A stretch of DNA of 64,000 bases from Kiritimatiellia bacterium (GTDB lineage Bacteria > Verrucomicrobiota > Kiritimatiellia > RFP12 > UBA1067): contig JAFRDO010000027.1 of NCBI GenBank assembly GCA_017403825.1, forward strand, positions 62,001 to 126,000. The letters are read 5' to 3'. Position numbers and translations under genes: made by a program. Below, one piece after another: positions 28,964 through 36,849 of this stretch. Within the stretch, counting starts at the first letter, position 1, and each line of letters opens with the position of its first letter. The notes beneath the pieces are model-generated. The model saw only the letters and a program-made list of their open reading frames with translations, did no database searches and had not been told where the DNA came from.

Positions 28964-31900
28964 CTACCTGACCAGCATTATCGTGCCGACCGGCGGCACA
29001 AGCATCTTCAGCTTGTGGTAGTCGAAGAAGATGTTCGCCGACCCGGCCGTGTCGTAGCGCCACTGCAGTTCGTTCAGTCCGGGGAGTATGCTTTCGGCCG
29101 GAATCTCGACGCGTATCTTGCCCGTGGCCACATTCGCAGCCGACCAGATCGTATGCCCGTTCAATTCAAGCCAAATGCCAGGCGTGCCCGTGTCTATCCA
29201 GGTAATGGCGGTATCATACCTGTAGGCGCACTGCCCGGCGCTCGACTTCGGGACGTCGAACGGAATCGTCAGCTTTTTGCTGCTTGTTGTCATGCAGCTT
29301 GGCGCATGCTTGGCGACCGGATCGCCTGCAATATAGACCGAGCCGACACCCTGCCCGAAACTTGTCATGTCTTTGGACGTGCCGTTTTCTGTGGCGACCT
29401 GCCAGGAACCGCCCATTGACAGCGCATCGAACGAAAGCGTCCCCACACAGCCAGCGGGGCGCGTAATCGCAATCGTCAGGTTGCCGTTCGCATCGCGCCT
29501 TGCCTGGACTGCACGAATCGGAATCGCTCGCTTGCTTGCATCCATCAGGTCGAACGTGCCGACCTCCGCGCCGTTCGCCGTAACCGTGACGGGGCACGAC
29601 GCTCCCACGCCGTTGAAGAGTGGCACAATCTCCAGCACGCGCGGCAGTCCGTCGCTCTCCTCCGGAATCGGAGTAACAAGCGTAAGCGTCCTGTCCGTCG
29701 CCGTCAGCGACTTCTTCATCCTCTGCCACTTGTCGGTCGCGACATAGAACGGATCGGCCGTCTCGTACCACGACCCGCCGAACTCGTCCGCGCTGCCGTT
29801 CTCCACGCCGACGCTGAACGTGCCGCCGTAGCGGCCGGCCATCACCGACCACATCTCGTTCTCGCTCAGCACCCTGTTCCACGCCTTGATCGCGGCATAG
29901 TAGCCGCGAAACGACTTGCGGATGTATTCGCTATTGTCCGTCGTGCCCGAGGACTCCGCGCCAAATCTTATCGCGTGACCGGTGGTAAGATCCCTGAATC
30001 TCGGGATTTCGCATTCGTCGCCAAGATGCTTGTGCTTTAGCACAGGACAGCCGAAAATGCCGTTGCTGCCAAGCGCGGGGGTCTGGCAGAACCAGACATC
30101 CACGTTGGAAAGTTCGACGTTCGTCTGGCTTGGATAGACCGAAACGAAGCAATCGACCCAACTGTTCGATGTGACGTACAGATCAGTCGAGTAGTCAACC
30201 GGATCAGGCACGTGATTCGGGACGAAGACTTGGACGAAGCCCTTGTTGTCGTTGGCACCGCCGCCGCTCGGCGTCCGCAGACGCAGCACGAACCCTCTGC
30301 CGACCTCGGCCCATGTATTGTATCCGTTGCAGATGATGCAACTGTCGTTAGCGATTCCGGGCACAAGCGGCCCTTCCCAGAAAAAGCGCACGTAGAACGT
30401 GGCTATCGGTGCATCAACATAATCGTACGGCAACTCCCAACGCCCGATGTTGTAGTTATCGCCATCAGCCTTGGCCTGAGGCATGTAGATGCACGGCTGC
30501 GCCGCGTTTGTAGTGAACGGCGTACTGGGCAAGGGGATGTCCATAAACCTGTAGATCGGGCGGCATTCCGTTGCCGGCGTGTACCACGCCGTATAATAGG
30601 TGTTGCTAGACGGCGAGCCGGCCTTCAACCCATCGCCCACATGGTACCCTGAGTTTGTTTCACCCATTGGTTCTCCATCCTCAACGTCGCGGATGTCGAG
30701 GTCGAGTATCATCCCGTCAAGAGCATTGCCGGGCTTGCGGAATACCGCCTTCAGCGTGACGGGTGCCGACGGATCAACGGCAATCCTCGCGACGGCAGCA
30801 TGGCCGTCCGTTATGGCAGCCGTATCGCCCGTCCATCTGTCGAAGACGTATCCCTCTTCCGGGAACGCCTCAAGGTAAGTATAGTCGGAACCGAACCTGT
30901 CCACATTGGCCGTGACGGACGATGCCGCCGCGCCGCCGCGAATGCTGACCTTGCCGCCAGCCGTCGCCGTTGCGGACACAATAACCTTCAGCGCCCCATC
31001 GCCACCGACAACATACCCCGTCGGCAGGCTCGCACCGTTAGTGAAGCGGACGGCATCAACAAAGGCGTTAAGCAGGTTTTCCTCGTCCGTCAGCACACGG
31101 TCGTAGAGACGGAAGGCATTGTAGTTGCCCCTGAAGGCAAAGGCGGGCCTCAAGTTTTCACCGCCAATATAGCATGTTACGTTCGTACGCGCTGTAATGA
31201 AAGACAGGGAACTGGTCTCTCGCTGTGTACCATCAACGAAGAGCGCGGCCGAATTTGTCGCCACCGTATAGGCCACGGAAAAGAATTTGCCGACGCCGAT
31301 GTAGCTCTTTCCGGAGGTTTTCCAGTCGTAGGTGTTGTCAGCCGGCGGAGCCATCGTATTGCGGTAAAGGCGCAGTTGATTGGCTGCCGTCTGCTCCACG
31401 TTGACGTCTCCGTTGCCACCGCTGTACTGCCCGAAAAACACCATGCGATTGTCGTTGTTGCCAGGTACGGCAGGCGTACAGGCGAACTGAAGCGTGAACG
31501 CCCCAGTCGCAAGCGTCTGCGAAAGATTGTGGCTGGAGACGGTCACCGGTCTGCAACTGTTGGTCACAGACCAACCATTGTCGCCCCACGAGAATCCCGC
31601 AGAAGCATCCGTCACGCAAGCGCCGTCGGCCCCGTTGCCCGTGAGATCGGTCCACGTCGTCGTGCTTGTGCTGTGCGCCGCATCGTGACTGACATTGTTG
31701 ATGCCGTCGTACTGCGCGACCAAGCCGTCCTGAACATACGACCGCGACGAAAACGCGCTGGGCCGGGTCTTGAATACCGCAACAAGGCGGGCTCCCTTGT
31801 CCGCCGTAACGGTGACGGTCGGCGTGATCACCGTGCCGCTTGTGATGGCATCGATATCGCCCTCCCACCTGTAGAAGACGTATCCCGACGCCGGAACCGC

Positions 31901-32857
31901 CGTGAATGTCGCAGTCTGCGCACCCGAGCCGAACGCCACCGCTTCGGTCGCCGCGCTCGCCGCCGCCGCACCGTCACCGAGCCTCACGCTGCCGTTCTCC
32001 GACGCTACGGCAAGGATGCTCTTCTGAAGATTGCCGGAGGCATCGAACGAATAGGCTGCAAGTTCGGGGTAGTCGCTCCAGTCCGCGTTATTGTAGCGCA
32101 CGGCATCGACCGCCGCGTTGATCTTCGATTCCCTTTCCGTCAGCACGCGATCGTAGAGACGGAACGCGTTGTATGTGCCGTAAAACGCCATTGAGGTACG
32201 CGAGATGTCGCCGCCGATCATGCTGTTGCAGTTGCTCGTCAACGTGCCCGTCGCCGGCTTATCGATAGTCATGGCAAACGTGCCATTCTTGCGAATTGTC
32301 TGGCGCGACGGGTCGCTCGCAACGCTCATGGAAGCCCATTCGCCCGAGGTCTGCTTGACATAGACGTAATTGCTGTCCAAGACAGGGGATGCGTTATAGT
32401 AAAGTCGGAAAAATCCGTTTTTGGTCAGGGCGGCTGCGCTTGAGTTGTGTTCAATGGTGATGCCCTTGGCATCGTACTGTCCAAAGAAGCACTGGCGCAC
32501 ATTGTGGCGAGAGGGAGTTGTCGCGAACTCCATCGTAAAGACCTTTGTCGAGGTGACGGCGGAAATGCCGCGCGAAGTGACGGTCATCGGGTAACAGTCC
32601 GCGCTGTTCACCCAGCCGTTCGCCGCCCACGTCACGTTCGCAGCCTTGGTCGCGTTGTTGCCGTTGCCGGTGAGGTCGGCCCACGTAGCCGCGCTGTTGT
32701 CGTGCGCCACGTCGTGCCCGGCGTTGTTGATGCCGTCGTACTGGGCGACAAGCCCAGGCGACACATACGACCGGGAGGTTATTGCCGCCGATGCCGCCAC
32801 GGCGCACAAAGCTACGCCAAAAAGCATCGTTACTTCCTTCGGAAACGAACCTGACAT
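28964..32857 (-). CDS. Giant LamG-repeat surface protein, copy 2
   Basis: The 1297-residue paralogue of the adjacent gene has AGAGG seven bases before the ATG and a signal peptide (MLFGVALCAVAASAA). The order is LamG module (SYVSPGLVAQYDGINNAG), repeat (VFYRWEGDIDAI), second LamG module (SYVQDGLVAQYDGINNVS), repeat (VFDRWTGD), third jelly-roll module (NALDGMILDLDIRDVEDG), and the shared C-terminal region ending in PPVGTIMLVR. Conservation with copy 1 is patchy in the N-terminal modules and very high in the C-terminal third, which indicates tandem duplication with later sequence exchange. A good promoter lies just upstream, so this is probably the first gene of the 33-21 kb transcript. Confidence 0.72.
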   Translation of the reverse strand: MSGSFPKEVTMLFGVALCAVAASAAITSRSYVSPGLVAQYDGINNAGHDVAHDNSAATWADLTGNGNNATKAANVTWAANGWVNSADCYPMTVTSRGISAVTSTKVFTMEFATTPSRHNVRQCFFGQYDAKGITIEHNSSAAALTKNGFFRLYYNASPVLDSNYVYVKQTSGEWASMSVASDPSRQTIRKNGTFAMTIDKPATGTLTSNCNSMIGGDISRTSMAFYGTYNAFRLYDRVLTERESKINAAVDAVRYNNADWSDYPELAAYSFDASGNLQKSILAVASENGSVRLGDGAAAASAATEAVAFGSGAQTATFTAVPASGYVFYRWEGDIDAITSGTVITPTVTVTADKGARLVAVFKTRPSAFSSRSYVQDGLVAQYDGINNVSHDAAHSTSTTTWTDLTGNGADGACVTDASAGFSWGDNGWSVTNSCRPVTVSSHNLSQTLATGAFTLQFACTPAVPGNNDNRMVFFGQYSGGNGDVNVEQTAANQLRLYRNTMAPPADNTYDWKTSGKSYIGVGKFFSVAYTVATNSAALFVDGTQRETSSLSFITARTNVTCYIGGENLRPAFAFRGNYNAFRLYDRVLTDEENLLNAFVDAVRFTNGASLPTGYVVGGDGALKVIVSATATAGGKVSIRGGAAASSVTANVDRFGSDYTYLEAFPEEGYVFDRWTGDTAAITDGHAAVARIAVDPSAPVTLKAVFRKPGNALDGMILDLDIRDVEDGEPMGETNSGYHVGDGLKAGSPSSNTYYTAWYTPATECRPIYRFMDIPLPSTPFTTNAAQPCIYMPQAKADGDNYNIGRWELPYDYVDAPIATFYVRFFWEGPLVPGIANDSCIICNGYNTWAEVGRGFVLRLRTPSGGGANDNKGFVQVFVPNHVPDPVDYSTDLYVTSNSWVDCFVSVYPSQTNVELSNVDVWFCQTPALGSNGIFGCPVLKHKHLGDECEIPRFRDLTTGHAIRFGAESSGTTDNSEYIRKSFRGYYAAIKAWNRVLSENEMWSVMAGRYGGTFSVGVENGSADEFGGSWYETADPFYVATDKWQRMKKSLTATDRTLTLVTPIPEESDGLPRVLEIVPLFNGVGASCPVTVTANGAEVGTFDLMDASKRAIPIRAVQARRDANGNLTIAITRPAGCVGTLSFDALSMGGSWQVATENGTSKDMTSFGQGVGSVYIAGDPVAKHAPSCMTTSSKKLTIPFDVPKSSAGQCAYRYDTAITWIDTGTPGIWLELNGHTIWSAANVATGKIRVEIPAESILPGLNELQWRYDTAGSANIFFDYHKLKMLVPPVGTIMLVR

Positions 32858-32920
32858 GACAGACCTCTTTCAGTGTTATTGGTAGAATTTTGGTGGAAGA
32901 TTTCGCTTTACCACGGTTTT

Positions 32921-32949
32921 ATTATATCATTTACAAAGTTCGCTGTCCA
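32921..32949 (-). promoter_or_regulatory. Strong sigma-70 promoter upstream of LamG copy 2
   Basis: On the minus strand TGGACA, a 17-base spacer and TATAAT give 11 of 12 consensus bases. The predicted start is ~57 bases before the ATG at 32857, and the region is otherwise AT-rich and non-coding. Confidence 0.6.
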
Positions 32950-32964
32950 TAGCCGCCGGGCCTG

Positions 32965-33771
32965 TCAGAACCCGGCGGGCGGCTCGATGCGCTTCAGTCC
33001 GCTGGTCCACCGCTTCTGGTCCGCATTGTGCCGCGTGACGCCGACCCAGATGCGGTCGCCGTCGAACACGAGCCCGCAGGTGCCATCCACCCGATAGCGG
33101 GCGACTTCCCTGAAGTTGTTGTCGAGCTTGATGCACAGTCCGCCGCTGGCGTAGTGGTTGAGGTAGTAGTATCCGCCGTGCCGTTTTATGGTCTCGATGC
33201 CGAGCTTCACCGGAACGTTGTCGAGCACGTAGCTCTTGATGAGCTTGAAGTTCCTGTCGAGATGGTGGAAGCGCACCTGGGTCTTGGATATGTCCTGCGG
33301 ACGCAGGCAGCCGACGAGGAACGTGCCGTCGTCAAGTATGGCGAGCGAGCCCGAACGGTCGTTTATGTCCGTTACATGCTCCTCCAGGAGCTTCAGCGTC
33401 GCGGCATCGTAGACGTTTACGGTCACGCGGGAGTCCGGAAGCGTCTTGCCGCCGGTCTTCGACTGGAGGACGCATACGGCCACGTACACCTTGCCGTCCC
33501 TCACCTCGAGCCCGGCATGATGCTCGTTCACGTCGGCCTTGGCGATTATCTTCCCGGTCAGGTCGGTCTTTATCAGGGCCGTGGTATGCGCCCAGTAGAG
33601 GGCGTCGCCGTCGCGCCACACGTCCTGGAGGTGCCCGGAATAGTCTCCGGCGAGCCTTATCTCGTCCACATCGGGCATTGTGCCGCCCGACAACGCAAAG
33701 CCGGCGAACAGCGCCGCCAGCGCCACCGGGACGGCAAAGCGTCCGGGCGTCTTTCTGATTGCCGTTTTCAT
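32965..33771 (-). CDS. Secreted beta-propeller-like hypothetical protein
   Basis: The start at 33771 (MKTAIRKTPGRFAVPVALAALFAGFALSG) carries a signal peptide; a TTG start at 33810 is less likely because it lies in the promoter. The mature protein shows repeated blade-like strands (ALYWAHTTALIKTDLTGKII, LEVRDGKVYVAV, LAILDDGTFLVG, CGLVFDGDRIWVGV), typical of a small beta-propeller. No family is recognised. It stands alone between the LamG operon and the helicase operon, with its own TATAAT promoter. Its C-terminus is IEPPAGF. Role unknown. Confidence 0.6.
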   Translation of the reverse strand: MKTAIRKTPGRFAVPVALAALFAGFALSGGTMPDVDEIRLAGDYSGHLQDVWRDGDALYWAHTTALIKTDLTGKIIAKADVNEHHAGLEVRDGKVYVAVCVLQSKTGGKTLPDSRVTVNVYDAATLKLLEEHVTDINDRSGSLAILDDGTFLVGCLRPQDISKTQVRFHHLDRNFKLIKSYVLDNVPVKLGIETIKRHGGYYYLNHYASGGLCIKLDNNFREVARYRVDGTCGLVFDGDRIWVGVTRHNADQKRWTSGLKRIEPPAGF

Positions 33772-33781
33772 TATGAGGAGA

Positions 33782-33810
33782 ATTATAGCAAAACCCGTTC
33801 GCGGCAACAA
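33782..33810 (-). promoter_or_regulatory. Sigma-70 promoter, leaderless configuration
   Basis: On the minus strand TTGTTG, 17 bases and TATAAT end ten bases before the ATG at 33771. The bases between (TCTCCTCATA) contain no Shine-Dalgarno, so translation probably starts at the very 5' end of the mRNA. Confidence 0.5.
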
Positions 33811-33840
33811 GGCGCGCGCCCAGGCGTATCTGCGTTTTCA

Positions 33841-33870
33841 CCTCTCTGCGTCTCTGCGGGAGACAAAAAC
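33841..33870 (+). repeat. Short dispersed CTCTGCG repeat, copy 1
   Basis: A 30-base CCTCTCTGCGTCTCTGCGGG-type sequence followed by AGACAAAAAC. Close relatives are at 43854, 44864 and, inverted, in a triple cluster at 44335. It abuts the stop codon of the helicase/SprT gene. Confidence 0.75.
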
Positions 33871-33872
33871 TC

Positions 33873-35516
33873 TCAACGTCGCTGCAGCATCAGCCGGAAG
33901 AAGGCGAAGTCTTCGTTTTTCGACGAGTGATAAGGGCTTGCAATGCATTCCCGCAACCGTGCCGCCAGCTGCGGATAGCGCGTTTCCGCCTCTATGGCGA
34001 TGCGGTCCGCCGGCGAGCCGTTGCGCACGCGCTGACCGGCTTCGTCGACCCCCAGGCGAAGCATTTCATTGACAAAACCCTTGCCATGCCCGCCGCGCTG
34101 CCCTTTCACGTACTGCCAGATGTGCGTCATCTCGTGCAGAAGCAGCGTCATCAGCGACCCCGTGTTGCCGCGGGCGCAGATGTTCAGCGTAATCGAGATG
34201 GAGTGGTAAAGCGTACCATCCACGCTCGTCGCGTGGCGCTGCGCGTATCCCGCGACATGCGTCGGCCGCGTGCTGCGGTTCAATATGAGCGCCACCGGCG
34301 GCAGCGTGCCGCTCCAGCCGCGCATGTTGCAGAGGTCGTAGTACCAGTAAAGCTGCCGGTAGACGTCCTCGAACTCCCTGTAGAACGGCGGAAGGCGGTA
34401 GACGCTGCCGAACGAAGTCGCGGCGTTGCCCGCCGAACCGCCGGGACCGGGGCTGGACTGATGCGTTGCGCCGCGCGAAGCCCGCTTGCGTTCGTGGCGC
34501 ATCTGTTCGCGGCGTTCGAGCAGAGCCAAGCTCCGCTTGATCATCGCCTCGATGGCCTCCGTGCCGTCCTGGAGGGCCAGCCACTGGCCGTTCATCAGCT
34601 TGAACCGGCGCTGCGCCGGCGTCACCTTCTCGAAAAGGTATGACGTCTTCGCGCTCTGGACGACGTTGCAGAACTGCTTTCCCTCCGCCCTGCGGAGCCC
34701 CCTTCCGCACATCTGTATCGTCGGCAGCCGGCTCGCGTCGCGCGCGAAGATCGTCTGCACGTCGGGCTGGTCAAAACCCTCTGTGAGCATCGACACGTTC
34801 GCAATCACACGCACCTTCCCCGCGACAAAATCTTCCAGCTGACGGTCCTTGTCGCTTTCGGCCGTCACAACCTCGCATGCGATGCCGGCGGCCGCAAGCA
34901 CTTTCTGGAACTGGCAGCACTCCATTACGGTCTGGAAGAACACGAGCGACTTGCCCCACCGCTCCGGCGAATTGAGATAGCACTCTCCAACGATCTGCGG
35001 ACCGTAGTGCGGCAGCAAGTAGGAATGGAACGGGCTCAGGAACCCTTCACGGATCAGCCGGTCGATCGAGCATGTCGTCACCGTCTCCTGGAAGGAAAGC
35101 TTCATGCGGTCGGTCCTGAGAGGCGTGGCGGACAGGCCGAGGACGTATGCGGCCTTCATTTTCTCATAGAGCAGCACGCACGACTGCGTCGCCTCGTGGT
35201 GCGCTTCGTCCAGCACCACGAGATCGGCCTCGGGAGGCGTCTTCTCGAAGAGCGACACCGGGCGTATCATGTCGCGGTGAAGGTCCATATTAGCCTCCAT
35301 CACCTGCTGCAGAAGATGGCGGCGCGGGGCGACCCAGTCGACGCGCAGCTGGCGGCCGAGAAGCTTCTGCAGAATATGGATCGTCTCGAGCGCCATGTAC
35401 GTCTTGCCGGACCCGACTGGCGACTCCAGCATGACGGACGCCCTGCGCTTCTCCATGAAGCCGGCGAGGCAGGCGGCGACGGCCTCCTGCTGATAGGTTC
35501 GCGTCTCCCAGGTCAT
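33873..35516 (-). CDS. SF2 helicase fused to SprT-like metallopeptidase domain
   Basis: Residues ~1-330 form a superfamily 2 helicase: motif I SPVGSGKT near 33, motif II DEAH near 100, motif III LSATPLR, motif VI QMCGRGLRR. After a Gly/Pro/Ser linker near 350-370 the C-terminus carries an SprT-like zinc metallopeptidase domain, with HEMTHIWQ as the HExxH site and a third ligand candidate in GGHGKGF. SprT/Spartan proteins digest DNA-protein crosslinks, so fusion to a DNA translocase suggests crosslink repair or removal of DNA-bound proteins; that is inference. The start overlaps the stop of the DUF932 gene as ATGA, so the two are translationally coupled under the sigma-54 element at 36.7 kb. 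Confidence 0.8.
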   Translation of the reverse strand: MTWETRTYQQEAVAACLAGFMEKRRASVMLESPVGSGKTYMALETIHILQKLLGRQLRVDWVAPRRHLLQQVMEANMDLHRDMIRPVSLFEKTPPEADLVVLDEAHHEATQSCVLLYEKMKAAYVLGLSATPLRTDRMKLSFQETVTTCSIDRLIREGFLSPFHSYLLPHYGPQIVGECYLNSPERWGKSLVFFQTVMECCQFQKVLAAAGIACEVVTAESDKDRQLEDFVAGKVRVIANVSMLTEGFDQPDVQTIFARDASRLPTIQMCGRGLRRAEGKQFCNVVQSAKTSYLFEKVTPAQRRFKLMNGQWLALQDGTEAIEAMIKRSLALLERREQMRHERKRASRGATHQSSPGPGGSAGNAATSFGSVYRLPPFYREFEDVYRQLYWYYDLCNMRGWSGTLPPVALILNRSTRPTHVAGYAQRHATSVDGTLYHSISITLNICARGNTGSLMTLLLHEMTHIWQYVKGQRGGHGKGFVNEMLRLGVDEAGQRVRNGSPADRIAIEAETRYPQLAARLRECIASPYHSSKNEDFAFFRLMLQRR

Positions 35517-36685
35517 CCGCGCGCCTTCTCCCCTAAGTCAATGCCTCTCAGATAGTAACCGCTCGCCGGTTGCGCATGAGGGTACATCTCCTCCAAGTCG
35601 TAGTTCTTGGCGTAGAACTCGCCGAGAAGCGCGTTCGCCGCGTTGGTGTTCTTGAGCACAGTTCCATGGTGGGTGTTCAGTTCCGAGACAAAGTTCATGA
35701 CGTCCGCAACGGACGCGCCCGTCGGCAGGAGCGCGCGCCTGCGTTCGCCGATCGCACCGAGGTCGGTGACGCCGTACCGGACGCACGGGTTGTCCGCCAC
35801 CTCCTGCAGGCGTTCGCACAGGAGCATCTGGTGGCGGGCGTCGCGGACCTGATGGCGGACGAACGCCTCGACCTGATGCACCTCGTCAACCGACGCCTTC
35901 GTCTCGTTTGCGGCGATAAGGCGCGTGTGCAGCATTTCCACGCCTCGCGGATTGCTGAACGAGGTCAGCAACCGCCGGAAATGATCGCCGCTCGAATCCT
36001 TTACCTCCATTTTCGTGCGGAAGAGCGGCGCCTCGGCGACTGCGCCGTTGGAGCAGACCTGCCGCCACGTGGCGAGCGTCGCGTCAGGCGTCCCCATCCC
36101 GTCAACCGGGACTTCCGTAAGCACATGCACGCCATACTTGCTGTCGTTCGGGACATCCCACGCTTCGCCAAGGTCGAACCTTCCGGAAATCACCCCGTCG
36201 TGGTAGTCGAATTCCTGCAAGCGATTGTCGTCCTTCATGACAATCTCAATGTTGCCGGCAGGAATAGGCACGCCCTTGTCCTCTATCAGGCCGAGCGCCT
36301 GATGGTCCTGCCGGTCAAGAGTCAGGCGAAGCGGCAGGTCCGGAGCGCGCTCCGCGGCACGGCGCACGACCTCCAGCGGCGAAAACAGCTCGAATACGCT
36401 CAGCGACACCTTCATCCGCTGGGCGAGCCCCTTCAAGAACCGCCGTGACGGCTTGTATCGCTCACCTTCGAACGTGATGCCGGAGAACCGTCCGTTTTCC
36501 TCGACAACCGATTCCGCCACCTTCTGCGGCGTTACCCGCACCGTGTCGAACCGCTCGCGGAACGGCATCGACTTGGATTCCTCCTTCTGCTCGGCACCCG
36601 CCGTCGGGCCATACTCTTCGCGCATGAGACGGACAACCGCTTCCCAGTCGCCCTCCCGCATCTTCGTCAGTATCATGTCGTTCAT
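35513..36685 (-). CDS. DUF932-like (phage/plasmid-type) protein
   Basis: The start at 36685 (MNDMILTKMREG) has AAAGGA about eight bases upstream; upstream in-frame codons lie inside the leader. Segments such as NSKYGVHVLTEVPVDGMGTP, WRQVCSNGAVAEAPLFRTKM and LLTSFSNPRGVEMLHTRL resemble DUF932, a family common in phages, plasmids and integrative elements and of unknown biochemical role. The protein is soluble, 390 residues, without signal or membrane segments. It is the first gene after a consensus sigma-54 promoter and precedes the helicase/SprT fusion. Confidence 0.65.
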   Translation of the reverse strand: MNDMILTKMREGDWEAVVRLMREEYGPTAGAEQKEESKSMPFRERFDTVRVTPQKVAESVVEENGRFSGITFEGERYKPSRRFLKGLAQRMKVSLSVFELFSPLEVVRRAAERAPDLPLRLTLDRQDHQALGLIEDKGVPIPAGNIEIVMKDDNRLQEFDYHDGVISGRFDLGEAWDVPNDSKYGVHVLTEVPVDGMGTPDATLATWRQVCSNGAVAEAPLFRTKMEVKDSSGDHFRRLLTSFSNPRGVEMLHTRLIAANETKASVDEVHQVEAFVRHQVRDARHQMLLCERLQEVADNPCVRYGVTDLGAIGERRRALLPTGASVADVMNFVSELNTHHGTVLKNTNAANALLGEFYAKNYDLEEMYPHAQPASGYYLRGIDLGEKARG

Positions 36686-36729
36686 GAATCTGTCCTTTTT
36701 TAACTCCAAAATTTTACCCATCAAGACAT

Positions 36730-36822
36730 AGCAATTCCCGTGCCAATGCGAGAACGGGCGAAAAACCGCGGTTTCTCAAACCAGCACTAATCAGATTTTT
36801 ATCAGGCGGTCAGAATATGAAC
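36730..36822 (-). promoter_or_regulatory. Sigma-54 promoter with conserved upstream enhancer, copy C
   Basis: On the minus strand TGGCACG-GGAA-TTGCT occupies 36730-36745, with correct -24/-12 spacing. Upstream lies the palindrome GAGAAACCGCGGTTTTTC (36760-36777) and then the conserved block TTCTGACCGCCTGATAAAA (near 36795-36813). The same elements in the same order are found at 38.5 and 58.5 kb. The promoter is about 45 bases upstream of the DUF932 ATG, leaving room for its Shine-Dalgarno. Confidence 0.8.
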
Positions 36823-36849
36823 ATTAGCAGCCCCCTGCCATCTTTCTGA

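Noticed and set aside
29278..29303. TGGCGC-N4-TTGGC resembling a sigma-54 promoter on the plus strand
   Set aside because: It lies inside the LamG coding sequence, lacks the GC at -12 in correct form and has no upstream block.
30800..32194. Long plus-strand open frame (464 codons) antisense to LamG copy 2
   Set aside because: Antisense shadow of a repetitive GC-rich gene; no domain or start signal.
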